64,000 bases of DNA from an uncultured bacterium (lineage in GTDB: Bacteria > Bacteroidota > Bacteroidia > Bacteroidales > Bacteroidaceae). Shown here piece after piece: positions 46,801 through 53,626 of the stretch. A model generated the notes under the pieces. The model searched no databases and was not told the DNA's origin. It saw nothing but the letters and a program-made list of their open reading frames with translations. Location: assembly GCA_905214795.1 (NCBI GenBank), contig CAJMNM010000001.1, forward strand, positions 186,001-250,000. Direction: 5' to 3'. Positions within the stretch are counted from its first letter, which is position 1; each line of letters begins with the position of its first letter. A program made the position numbers and the translations under genes.

Positions 46801-47094
46801 GGTCAACTTATAATTACCAGCTTTAAGTCCTGTAATTTTCTGAGCAGCCGTATTCTTTTTCACATAAAACTCTGCGTTCTGATAAGTCGCATTTACTGCC
46901 GGTACAGCATCACCATCTGTCCAACCTTCTGAGGTTCCTGTAGAATAATCAGCATTCTTGATGTAAGTATCAGTCACATCAATCCAATTTTGGGCGAAAG
47001 CTCCAACTCCTCCAGCAAAAGCCAGAAGCATACAAGCCAAAGCTCGCCTTCCCTGGTTAAAGGGACTTCGTTTTGTAAAGACTAAATTTTTCAT
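43825..47094 (-). CDS. exported duplicated-module protein with T9SS-type C-terminal sorting domain
   Basis: A 1089-residue exported protein, first gene of the cluster. Signal peptide about 1-35 (ending GAFA-Q). An N-terminal beta-sandwich (about 36-215) ends WTCWDDFKLYVDG. Then come two copies of a helical-plus-beta-sandwich module: LLKAKNLADQIGGLSETEEY (about 368) versus LSKAKILADQIGGLSEEDAY (about 768); SFIVNPNIYQ at about 435 and 835; KADNFRLYYV at about 596 and 1023. The last ~50 residues (VDVYDFTGKLIRKQ, then KGLAKGLYIIGGKKIMIK) resemble the type A sorting domain recognised by the type IX system, whose core genes are in this window. Role unknown, probably a surface or matrix glycan- or protein-binding protein. 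The start at 47094 places a small leader hairpin outside the gene. Confidence 0.75.
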   Translation of the reverse strand: MKNLVFTKRSPFNQGRRALACMLLAFAGGVGAFAQNWIDVTDTYIKNADYSTGTSEGWTDGDAVPAVNATYQNAEFYVKKNTAAQKITGLKAGNYKLTVRGFHRAGSNDAGAAYEAGTEVILAYLFAGEDSVALASLYSAPKNLTSNNLKNGWPDGMQSMREYCDLDPSYYATELEFTATEGQEMLVGISVKTNAGGSWTCWDDFKLYVDGAAIDALKAQLGKLTEYRGQFESAGATNAVEELTQLIDKYSNYTEATPEEDINNAIKDIEGQNAIFVAALTQCNSLVSVISSAEKLLSDCADGTYFAPSQNVSELQSVVDAAKELLAKTTLADMGTAFTQTVEDVTTATSKLRTVVALNYTLLKAKNLADQIGGLSETEEYKAVESALNSTELTYDDVALNVMALNAICKDAMTSEFLAQASDENPIDLTSFIVNPNIYQKAESTVAPDGWNCDTRGSADNKNPTSDSYTDSDLWCYSWSGNDANTIGKGHYFQKVGGNREGVVNLPDGLYELHAATYTDGGDGNIYLYASTDSVNFVKSLINTDIAKYDSARAVLGVTTEVLNVEVKNGQLYIGVKGKYLDEPGYVGGTGKSWKADNFRLYYVSSSALTAYVERLQERLAQGQTVHETLVGYNVDDEDLAICLEEFPELLANPDVTVDELSEAIEAMDVLLGEAETVISNYETFNPLLVNGTTLSQQLTDGAIVAQPTVTSKFNLKLEEAAIFADGLSWESLLGDEVVTLSSDLQTAINDLLASVAICYPLSKAKILADQIGGLSEEDAYKTIVNLLKSDNIDQLDADMATLEMNALCVNAMTPEVLATATPEKPFDMTSFIVNPNIYQNSVTEAGDPTNTVVNGWTCISNADAYVCTSAVSGDTELYCYSWSGHADHNAGSPADYSQAIGTGVAIEGKIALPTGAYRIEAATITSEPGIAGNLDLYGMTRSVSTTTVPDISGNDSTVYVYADSVYVTVPFNGDEDVWKNAVGVASTTTYVPEVYVTNGELVIGVKGNSVIGGNGKWWKADNFRLYYVGTQEGVGVEDAIADETQLSDYVDVYDFTGKLIRKQVKREEAAKGLAKGLYIIGGKKIMIK

Positions 47095-47120
47095 AATATC
47101 AGTAGGGCTCGAAAATTTCC

Positions 47121-47139
47121 GGTTCGCAGCAGCCGAACC
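47121..47139 (-). promoter_or_regulatory. small leader hairpin of the FAS1/SusCD cluster
   Basis: GGTTCG (47121-47126) pairs with CGAACC (47134-47139) over a 7-base loop, 26 bases before the first ATG on the minus strand. It may influence translation start or stability; no known leader family is recognised. Confidence 0.3.
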
Positions 47140-47142
47140 CAT

Positions 47143-47546
47143 TATCCGCCACTCCGGTTCTTTCCTTTTTATGGATATACGAACAAAACGTAATTTACCG
47201 GACCGTTTTATTCCGATTTAACGCAAATCAATTATAAATTGCGCATATTACTCAAAAACGAACTCAAAAATGTAAAAATACAGTTTTTTCTATAGAATTT
47301 GTTTCTCTGAAATAACATTCCAACTGACTCAATACAATATTATATATAATATCAATATTGTCAGAACGCTCTTACCATACCACCATATTATCCATCAAAT
47401 GTTTTTCATCTCTAAAGAATCAAGATACACAAATCTTCTATTATCCATCCTGCCCCCAGTACAGGGTCATAGCTATACAACAATCCTCATCATCTCAAGT
47501 AATAATAGATAACTTTTTTTTATAAGACGTTCACAATAAGATATTG
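47143..47546. other. intergenic region between divergent cluster and pyrD
   Basis: About 400 bases of AT-rich DNA. No consensus TAnnTTTG box with a proper -33 was found for the leftward cluster; a near-match TACGTTTTG lies on the minus strand at 47184-47192 without a matching -33. The cluster promoter may therefore depend on an alternative sigma factor or activator. Confidence 0.5.
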
Positions 47547-47554
47547 TACCTTTG
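47547..47554 (+). promoter_or_regulatory. candidate -7 box of pyrD
   Basis: TACCTTTG matches the consensus and lies 32 bases before the ATG; the -33 region is poor. Confidence 0.5.
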
Positions 47555-47586
47555 CAGCAAGAAATCAATTTAACCATTTATTGTTT

Positions 47587-48579
47587 ATGTATAAATCAGT
47601 CTTTCGTCCTTTACTCTTCCAAATTGATGCGGAAAAGATTCACAATCAAATCATCACTGTACTCCATTACTATCGTCATATCACTCCTATAAGAAAAATT
47701 ATCAGATTGTCATGCCAAACAAAGACAACAGAATGGCAATGGAGAGATCTTATTTTCAGAAATCGAATCGGACTATCTGCCGGTTTTGATAAAGCAGCCT
47801 GCTGTTTTGACGAACTCAGCGACCTAGGATTCGGTTTTATAGAGGTTGGTACAGTAACTCCTGAACAAGTAACAGGAAATCCCTCACCACGCATATTCCG
47901 TTTACCAAAAGACCAGGCACTTATTTCACGGACTGGATTTAACAATCCGGGAAAAAATATATTTGTACAGAATCTAAAACGGAAACAATTCGGAAAATAC
48001 ATTTTGGGCATTAATATCAATACCAATCACCCCGATAATACAGAACTGGCAAAAACCGATATATTAGATTTATATCGTACATTCAATAGATACGCCGATT
48101 ATTATACAATTAATTGGGGAAGCATCGCTCCCAATATACTAAGCCAGATTCTTACGGCCCTGTCAGAATATAAACAAGAAGTCAACAAACCTATTTTCTT
48201 AAAGTTACCCGCAGACCTTCCTCTTGAAAAAGTAGACGATATCATTCAGTTTGCCATCCAGCATCATATTGACGGTTTTATTGCGTGTGGTCCAAGCCAA
48301 GACCGTACTTTACTCAGCCATTCAACCCCCACTGAAATAAACAATATAGGGGCAGGAGGCATCAGTGGCTTACCAATTTTGGAAAAATCTATCAAGATAG
48401 TAAAATTCTTGTCCGAACATGCTCCCAAAAGCATGTTAATTATCGGAGCAGGTGGCATCATGACTCCCAAAGAAGCTCAAACCATACTAAAAGCCGGAGC
48501 ACATCTTGTACAGATTTATTCTGCCTTTATTTATGAAGGTCCATATATCGTCAAACGATTAGCTACGGCCTGTGAATAA
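47587..48579 (+). CDS. pyrD: dihydroorotate dehydrogenase (quinone), class 2
   Basis: Oxidises dihydroorotate to orotate in pyrimidine synthesis, passing electrons to membrane quinone. The 330-residue flavoprotein has the class 2 N-terminal extension (FRPLLFQIDAEKIHNQIITV), then GLSAGFDKAACCFDELSDLG, FGFIEVGTVTPEQVTGNPSP, RIFRLPKDQALISRTGFNN and LGININTN, followed by the phosphate-binding GAGGISGLPI and IIGAGGIMTPKEA. The catalytic serine region reads YYTINWGSIAPN, where class 2 enzymes usually have YVTVNISSPN, so the active-site loop is unusual. Start ATG at 47587; a TTG at 47581 is possible. Short for class 2 (~335-365) but complete. Confidence 0.88.
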   Translation: MYKSVFRPLLFQIDAEKIHNQIITVLHYYRHITPIRKIIRLSCQTKTTEWQWRDLIFRNRIGLSAGFDKAACCFDELSDLGFGFIEVGTVTPEQVTGNPSPRIFRLPKDQALISRTGFNNPGKNIFVQNLKRKQFGKYILGININTNHPDNTELAKTDILDLYRTFNRYADYYTINWGSIAPNILSQILTALSEYKQEVNKPIFLKLPADLPLEKVDDIIQFAIQHHIDGFIACGPSQDRTLLSHSTPTEINNIGAGGISGLPILEKSIKIVKFLSEHAPKSMLIIGAGGIMTPKEAQTILKAGAHLVQIYSAFIYEGPYIVKRLATACE

Positions 48580-48627
48580 CGTCCATAAACAACAGATTTC
48601 CCAAATACATAAAAAACGACTAATACC

Positions 48628-48668
48628 GAACAGTATCATTAACATTATAAATGATACTGTTCTTTTTT
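48628..48668 (+). terminator. terminator of pyrD
   Basis: A perfect 13-bp stem (GAACAGTATCATT/AATGATACTGTTC) with a 9-base loop, followed by TTTTTT. Confidence 0.9.
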
Positions 48669-48785
48669 CATTACTCCTATCTGGCCATTTACAAATTGAA
48701 TATTGTCTTTCCGGCTCGGCACAACCGTAACATTGTTCAACAAGTCAACCAAAGTTTCGTTTGACATTTTTGAATGATTTTGTCC
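48645..48785 (-). CDS. doubtful short reading frame near the tRNA
   Basis: A frame on the minus strand can be read up to 48848; the part from an internal Met (MSNETLVDLLNNVTVVPSRK and onward, about 40 residues) has protein-like composition, whereas the upstream part runs through a palindrome. It overlaps the pyrD terminator at its 3' end. I do not recognise it. It may be a remnant of a gene that once adjoined the tRNA, or chance. Confidence 0.2.
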   Translation of the reverse strand, partial: GQNHSKMSNETLVDLLNNVTVVPSRKDNIQFVNGQIGVMKKEQYHL

Positions 48786-48811
48786 CCAATTTGACCCGGT
48801 ATACAACGAAT

Positions 48812-48850
48812 AAGTGCGTAACTTGTTATTTTCTAACTTGTTACGCACTT
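48812..48850 (-). terminator. palindrome just past the initiator tRNA
   Basis: AAGTGCGTAAC and GTTACGCACTT form a perfect 11-bp stem around a loop containing TTGTTATTTTCTAAC, 6 bases past the tRNA 3' end. It probably ends the tRNA transcript although the T-run is weak. Confidence 0.5.
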
Positions 48851-48855
48851 TCTTG

Positions 48856-48928
48856 TTGCGGAGGCCCGACTCGAACGAACGACCTCCAGGTTATGAGCCT
48901 GGCGAGCTACCAACTGCTCCACTCCGCG
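48856..48928 (-). tRNA. tRNA-Met(CAT), initiator type
   Basis: Read on the minus strand it folds as a 73-nt cloverleaf: acceptor CGCGGAG/CTCCGCA, D-stem GAGC/GCTC, anticodon stem CCAGG/CCTGG with loop CTCATAA (anticodon CAT), T-loop TTCGAGT, discriminator A. The unpaired C1:A72 end and the A11:U24 pair are hallmarks of bacterial initiator tRNA. The anticodon stem has A29:U41 below two G:C pairs, not the usual three consecutive G:C pairs. No CCA is encoded. Confidence 0.93.
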
Positions 48929-48948
48929 ATGTCTTTCTTAAACCACTG

Positions 48949-48980
48949 CAAAGGTACGACTATAATATGAAAACGCCAAA
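48949..48980 (-). promoter_or_regulatory. promoter of the initiator tRNA
   Basis: Minus strand TTTG (48977-48980), 20 bases, TACCTTTG (48949-48956). Transcription should start about 14 bases before the mature tRNA. Confidence 0.82.
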
Positions 48981-49079
48981 TATTTCGGGACTTTTTTTAT
49001 ATCAAAAACAACAAGCTATAAATAAATAGTTGCAAAACACAAGATTTACTGGTTTTTAACATGAAGAAAAAAATAACAC

Positions 49080-49110
49080 TTGTTCATTTAAAGGATTTCT
49101 ATTACTTTTG
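49080..49110 (+). promoter_or_regulatory. promoter of the TetR-type gene
   Basis: TTG (49080-49082), 20 bases, TACTTTTG (49103-49110). The expected start of transcription falls at or just before the ATG at 49118. Confidence 0.75.
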
Positions 49111-49117
49111 CAACACT

Positions 49118-49699
49118 ATGGCTGTCCTTAAGACCCGAAACATATTAGTAGATGTCGCAAGACAACTCTTTGCCAAAAAAGGATTGGAAAGTACAACGAT
49201 GAACGATATCGCCATCGCTTCTGGTAAAGGGCGTCGGACACTTTATACCTATTTTAAAAATAAAGAAGAAATTTATCTGGCTGTTATTATTGCCGAACTT
49301 GAGCGTTTGTCTGAGAAAATGTCCGAAGTAGCAGACAAACACCTCAGCCCCGAGGACAAACTTGTTGAAATCATCTATGCTCATCTTAATCTGATTAAAG
49401 AAGCCGTATCCCGAAACGGTAACTTGAGAGCAGAATTCTTCCGTGATATATGGATGGTAGAGAAAGTAAGAAAGAATTTCGATCAGGCTGAAATCAAACT
49501 GTTCACCCGTGTTCTTGAAGAAGGTATCGAATCAGATGAATTCAACATTGAGAATGTTTCACTCGTTGCAGAAGTCATGCACTATTGTGTTAAAGGTATG
49601 GAGGTTCCTTATATATATGGCCGTTTAGGCGACGGCCTCAATCAAACCAACAGCCGACCGCTTGTAAGAAATCTGGTACACCGTGCCTTGAAAAAGTAA
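49118..49699 (+). CDS. TetR/AcrR-family transcriptional regulator
   Basis: A 193-residue repressor-type protein. The N-terminal helix-turn-helix is typical of the family: ILVDVARQLFAKKGLESTTM, NDIAIASGKGRRTLYTYFKN, KEEIYLAVI. The C-terminal helices bind an unknown ligand (possibly an acyl-CoA or lipid, given fabG next door, but this is inference). The start at 49118 (MAVLKTRN) is fixed by a full promoter immediately upstream; a longer frame from 49061 would place the promoter inside the gene. The mRNA is therefore leaderless or nearly so. fabG follows 292 bases later with its own promoter. Confidence 0.88.
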   Translation: MAVLKTRNILVDVARQLFAKKGLESTTMNDIAIASGKGRRTLYTYFKNKEEIYLAVIIAELERLSEKMSEVADKHLSPEDKLVEIIYAHLNLIKEAVSRNGNLRAEFFRDIWMVEKVRKNFDQAEIKLFTRVLEEGIESDEFNIENVSLVAEVMHYCVKGMEVPYIYGRLGDGLNQTNSRPLVRNLVHRALKK

Positions 49700-49858
49700 T
49701 CTGCTAACCTGCAGCAAACAATATTATACCCTTATCATATCTATCCTCCGTTTTATCATTAACTCCATCCGGACTTAAAAACACATATTCCTTATATTTA
49801 CCACATTCTTTTTTATACCAATAAATTCAGACAATCCGACCGAATATCCGCACCGTTT

Positions 49859-49889
49859 TTGGCCGATTCATAAATAAAAGGTATATTTG
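49859..49889 (+). promoter_or_regulatory. promoter of fabG
   Basis: TTG (49859-49861, within TTTTTGG), 20 bases, TATATTTG (49882-49889). It leaves a leader of about 95 bases before the ATG; I see no riboswitch fold in it. Confidence 0.8.
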
Positions 49890-49991
49890 CCAAACAAAAG
49901 TCCGCAACTAGACAGTACATTCTATGACGATCTATTTAAAGCGGATAATATTTAAAAGAAAATATTACCAAACTTTTAAAAGAAAAATATT

Positions 49992-50738
49992 ATGGGATTA
50001 TTAACAGGTAAGACAGCCCTCATCACAGGTGCTGCACGCGGTATTGGAAAAGCCATTGCCCTTAAGTTCGCGTCAGAAGGCGCAAATGTGGCTTTCACCG
50101 ATTTGGTTATCGATGAAAACGGAAAAGCAACCGAGACTGAAATTGCAGCTTATGGCGTTAAGGCAAAAGGCTATGCTTCTAATGCAGCCGATTTTGCACA
50201 GACCGAAGAAGTTGTTAAACAGGTAAAGGAAGACTTTGGTTCAATCGATATTCTGGTCAACAATGCCGGTATCACCAAAGATGGTCTGATGCTCCGCATG
50301 ACCGAAGCACAATGGGACGCTGTTATTGCCGTCAACCTGAAATCTGCATTCAATTTCATCCATGCTTGCACACCTATCATGATGCGCCAGAAAGGTGGTT
50401 CCATCATTAACATGGCTTCTGTAGTAGGTGTTCACGGAAATGCTGGTCAGTGCAACTACTCTGCGTCTAAAGCCGGTATGATCGCGCTTGCCAAATCAAT
50501 CGCACAGGAAATGGGCGCCAAAGGTATACGTGCCAATGCCATTGCACCGGGTTTCATCGAAACAGCCATGACAGCCGCGCTGTCTGACGATATTCGTGCA
50601 GAATGGTGCAAAAAGATTCCTTTGCGCCGTGGAGGTACCCCTGAAGATGTGGCCAATGTCGCTCTCTTCCTTGCTTCAGACTTGTCATCATATGTTTCAG
50701 GACAAGTTATACAGATTGACGGTGGTATGAATATGTAA
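49992..50738 (+). CDS. fabG: 3-oxoacyl-[acyl-carrier-protein] reductase
   Basis: Reduces 3-oxoacyl-ACP with NADPH in fatty-acid elongation. The 248-residue short-chain dehydrogenase shows the cofactor loop ITGAARGIGKAIA, NNAGITKDGLM (typical of FabG), the catalytic Ser in INMASVVG, the YSASKAG Tyr/Lys pair and APGFIETAMT. Length and the closing YVSGQVIQIDGGMNM are standard. A downstream pseudouridine synthase starts 6 bases after its stop, so they are co-transcribed; this pairing is incidental to function as far as is known. Confidence 0.95.
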   Translation: MGLLTGKTALITGAARGIGKAIALKFASEGANVAFTDLVIDENGKATETEIAAYGVKAKGYASNAADFAQTEEVVKQVKEDFGSIDILVNNAGITKDGLMLRMTEAQWDAVIAVNLKSAFNFIHACTPIMMRQKGGSIINMASVVGVHGNAGQCNYSASKAGMIALAKSIAQEMGAKGIRANAIAPGFIETAMTAALSDDIRAEWCKKIPLRRGGTPEDVANVALFLASDLSSYVSGQVIQIDGGMNM

Positions 50739-50744
50739 GCCGCA

Positions 50745-51419
50745 ATGACGGTTCTATACGAAGACAACCACATCATTATCGTTAACAAGAGCAGTTCGGA
50801 AATTGTCCAGGGAGACAAGACCGGTGACAAGCCGCTTGTTGAGATAGTGAAGGAATATATTAAAGAGAAGTACCATAAGCCGGGGAACGTGTTCCTCGGC
50901 GTGGTACATCGTCTCGACCGACCGGTAAGCGGCGTTGTTGTTTTTGCGCGCACCGGAAAGGCATTGGCACGCCTGAATGAGATGTTCCGTACAAAAGACG
51001 TACACAAAACCTATTGGGCCATAGTTGCAAACCAACCTCCAGCCCCGGAAGGCGAACTCACTCATTGGCTTGTACGTAAGGAACAACAAAACAAATCCTT
51101 TGCTTACGACAAAGAAGTGCCACAATCCAAGAAAGCCATATTGGATTATCACGTCATTGCCAAAAGTGACCGTTATTTTCTTTTGGAAGTCGACTTAAAA
51201 ACCGGACGCCATCACCAAATACGCTGTCAACTGGCCAAAATAGGCTGTCCCATTAAAGGTGACCTTAAATATGGCGCGCCGCGTAGCAACCCCGATGGTA
51301 GCATTTCCTTACATGCACGACGTATCCGTTTCGTCCATCCCGTTTCCAAGAAGGAAATCTGTGTCGAGGCACCTGTTCCCTCCGACCGTTTATGGCAGGT
51401 TTTGTCCTCATCACTCTGA
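50745..51419 (+). CDS. RluA-type RNA pseudouridine synthase
   Basis: Isomerises uridine to pseudouridine in rRNA or tRNA. The 224-residue protein has the family catalytic loop VHRLDRPVSGVVVFAR with the essential aspartate, KTYWAIV, LKTGRHHQIRCQL and the closing LHARRIRFVHPVS. It lacks an N-terminal S4 domain and is short, like RluA or TruC rather than RluC/RluD, so the target base cannot be assigned. It directly follows fabG. A small inverted repeat (GATAACG/CGTTATC) spans its stop codon. Confidence 0.9.
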   Translation: MTVLYEDNHIIIVNKSSSEIVQGDKTGDKPLVEIVKEYIKEKYHKPGNVFLGVVHRLDRPVSGVVVFARTGKALARLNEMFRTKDVHKTYWAIVANQPPAPEGELTHWLVRKEQQNKSFAYDKEVPQSKKAILDYHVIAKSDRYFLLEVDLKTGRHHQIRCQLAKIGCPIKGDLKYGAPRSNPDGSISLHARRIRFVHPVSKKEICVEAPVPSDRLWQVLSSSL

Positions 51420-51514
51420 TAACGTTCCCGTTATCCCACTCACTTAGGTTCCTTTTCTTAAAACAAGCATTTTACTATACAGTTCCGGATATTCCGCACA
51501 CAAAATAAACACAT

Positions 51515-51886
51515 ATGCTTAAGACTCTATTCGTTATAGGTATGGGCAGTTTTGCCGGCGGTGCTTTGCGCTACCTGGCCTCACGTGTCATACAAAACAC
51601 ATTCACTTGTTCCATCCCATTAGGCACTCTGTTTGTCAACATCATGGGCTGTTTCATTATAGGTTTGTTATATGGGTTGTTCGAAAAAGGACAAATCATG
51701 AACACCAGCCTGCGTCTGTTCCTCACAGTTGGCTTTTGTGGGGGATTCACCACATTCTCCACCTTCATGAACGAAAGTTTTCAACTGGTAAAAGGCCAGG
51801 ATTTTTTCTATCTTGCTTTTTATCTGTTTTTGAGTCTGATCGGAGGTTTTGCGATGCTTTATCTCGGACATCTGATTGTAAAATAA
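51515..51886 (+). CDS. fluC: fluoride channel FluC/CrcB
   Basis: A small dual-topology inner-membrane channel that expels fluoride. The 123-residue protein has four hydrophobic helices and the family motifs GSFAGGALRYL, GTLFVNIMGCFIIG and TVGFCGGFTTFSTFMNES, including the phenylalanine box. As a single gene it would form a homodimer. No fluoride riboswitch fold was recognised in the 95 bases upstream. The DUF190 gene follows by 21 bases. Confidence 0.93.
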   Translation: MLKTLFVIGMGSFAGGALRYLASRVIQNTFTCSIPLGTLFVNIMGCFIIGLLYGLFEKGQIMNTSLRLFLTVGFCGGFTTFSTFMNESFQLVKGQDFFYLAFYLFLSLIGGFAMLYLGHLIVK

Positions 51887-51907
51887 CCAATATATTACAC
51901 ACTGAAT

Positions 51908-52261
51908 ATGGAAACAGGCACACATGCAAAAATCTTAAGGATTTACGTCAGTAGCACAGACAAGATCAGACATACTGCTGCTTATGAAGCGATTGTCTAT
52001 ATGGCCCGTCAGGAAGGGTTAGCCGGAGCAACAGTCAGTAAAGGCTTTATGGGTTACGGCGCCAGCCATCAGCTCTATTCCGAAAAATTTTGGGAACTGA
52101 GCGAGAAGGTTCCTGTCGTCATAGAGATTGTCGACGAGTCCTCAAAAATCAGTCAGTTTCTGGATAAAATACGTTCTATGCTCGAACAAATGCCTAAAGG
52201 TTGCCTGGTTACATGCCAGGACACAGAAATCATCTTATGCAAGAAGGGCATAACCCATTGA
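51908..52261 (+). CDS. DUF190 (PII-like) protein
   Basis: A 117-residue cytoplasmic protein of the DUF190 family, which has a PII-like fold. The opening AKILRIYVSSTDKIRHTAAY, the loop ARQEGLAGATVSKGFMGYG and PVVIEIVDESSKISQFLDKI match the family closely. DUF190 genes often lie beside crcB/fluC, as here, and may modulate the channel, though this is not proven. It ends before a strong two-way terminator. Confidence 0.9.
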   Translation: METGTHAKILRIYVSSTDKIRHTAAYEAIVYMARQEGLAGATVSKGFMGYGASHQLYSEKFWELSEKVPVVIEIVDESSKISQFLDKIRSMLEQMPKGCLVTCQDTEIILCKKGITH

Positions 52262-52280
52262 TATCTGTTACATTTATATA

Positions 52281-52329
52281 AAAAAGTCCTCCGGAATGTG
52301 TACCAATTGGCAATTCCGGAGGACTTTTT
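52281..52329. terminator. bidirectional terminator between DUF190 gene and metal-efflux operon
   Basis: A perfect 17-bp stem (52281-52297 with 52313-52329) that begins with five A residues and ends with five T residues, so it serves both convergent genes. Confidence 0.93.
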
Positions 52330-52365
52330 ATATCTACTTATATCTATCTACCGGCTCAATACCGC

Positions 52366-53625
52366 TTAAGACCAAGCATAAGAGCGCAGTTCTGCCCATA
52401 CCAACTGATAATCCAGTTCGGCAGCCAAAGCTTGTTCACAAGCCTCATTATACTGTATCATCTCTGTCGTATAATCCAGTACATTAATTTGTCCCTCATC
52501 AAGCGCTTTACGTAACAATGCCGGTGTATTCAATGTTTCCAGCGCCTGACGATACTCATCAGCCACCCGTCTTAACGACTGGGCTTTCCGGTAAAGCGCC
52601 GCCACTTCATTATAAAACTGCATGCGCACATCCGCTTCTCTGCTTTGTGCCGCCACTACTGCCGCTTTACTTTGCTTCATTTTATTTCTGTTTTGCCAAA
52701 GCGGCAGACTGACTCCCAACACAAGCCCATGCTTTCCCTCAATAGGCGATTGTTCCGTAGTATATCCGACAGTCAGATTAGGCAGATTCTCCGTACGTAC
52801 CAGTTTCATTTCATTACGGCTCAAATCTACAGTCTCTTTCATATAACGAAGCTGTGGATTAGCCTCTTCAGCCTGAGCCAGCCAATCCTCAAAGTTCTCG
52901 GGCAAACGCTCCGCATCATACTTCAAGCCGGCATAAACCAGTTCCTGCCCGCCGTTAAGAGCCTTCAATCGGTCAATCACAGACTGCCGTTCCGTCTCTG
53001 CCTTACCAAATCCGGCCTCCATTGATGCGCAATACAGTTTTGTCCGGTTATATTCTATCTGATTGACAGAACCTTTCCCCAACAACTCGGCATAAGCATT
53101 AGAAAGTGTACGGGCATCTGTCAGTCTTGCCTGCCATTCTTGAAGCACAGCATCACAATATATCAGTGTAAGCAATTCCTGCAAAGCTTTCAGCCTTAAT
53201 GTATTACGGTCAGTACGATACTGCAGGTCCAGCATATTGTTTTTCTGTCTGGCCGTCCGTTTTTTCCGTCCCGTCAATACCCCCCAATCCAGCTCCTGGG
53301 TTACCGTGAATTCAATCTCTCTTTCGTCTCCTCCCTTGTTATACCAGCTGTGTGCAAAGTCCACCTGTGGATCTGACAGATTCAACCCGGTTTTGTTTCC
53401 CGCACGCTCGGCCTCATAAGTATCTTTAGTTGCTTTCAAAAATGTATTATGCTGTTCTATCTCATCCAGCAACGCATCCAGAGAAGAGGTTGGCTGACTT
53501 TCCGCCACCTTCTCACCGGCTTTTTCCGTCATTTGGGCAAACAAGCCGTTCGCCGCACATACAACCATTACGGAAACCGCTACACGCTGCCATCCTAAAC
53601 GGTTATTCTTATATCCATGCTTCAT
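52366..53625 (-). CDS. outer-membrane efflux channel, TolC/CusC family
   Basis: The outer-membrane duct of a tripartite metal exporter. The 419-residue protein has a signal peptide (about 10-31, ending GLFAQ) and two helical repeats with coiled-coil character (about 45-230 and 245-415; SRNEMKLVRTENLPNLTVGY, QAALETLNTPALLRKALDEG-like). It ends with YQLVWAELRSYAWS. No lipobox cysteine is seen, unlike E. coli CusC. It starts one base after the pump stop codon, so it is translationally linked to it, and it is the last gene of the operon. Confidence 0.88.
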   Translation of the reverse strand: MKHGYKNNRLGWQRVAVSVMVVCAANGLFAQMTEKAGEKVAESQPTSSLDALLDEIEQHNTFLKATKDTYEAERAGNKTGLNLSDPQVDFAHSWYNKGGDEREIEFTVTQELDWGVLTGRKKRTARQKNNMLDLQYRTDRNTLRLKALQELLTLIYCDAVLQEWQARLTDARTLSNAYAELLGKGSVNQIEYNRTKLYCASMEAGFGKAETERQSVIDRLKALNGGQELVYAGLKYDAERLPENFEDWLAQAEEANPQLRYMKETVDLSRNEMKLVRTENLPNLTVGYTTEQSPIEGKHGLVLGVSLPLWQNRNKMKQSKAAVVAAQSREADVRMQFYNEVAALYRKAQSLRRVADEYRQALETLNTPALLRKALDEGQINVLDYTTEMIQYNEACEQALAAELDYQLVWAELRSYAWS

Positions 53626-53626
53626 A

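Noticed and set aside
49061..49117. N-terminal extension of the TetR-type protein
   Set aside because: The -33 and -7 boxes of its promoter lie inside this stretch.
51420..51514. Fluoride riboswitch upstream of fluC
   Set aside because: The short spacer does not show the conserved crcB-motif segments or pseudoknot.
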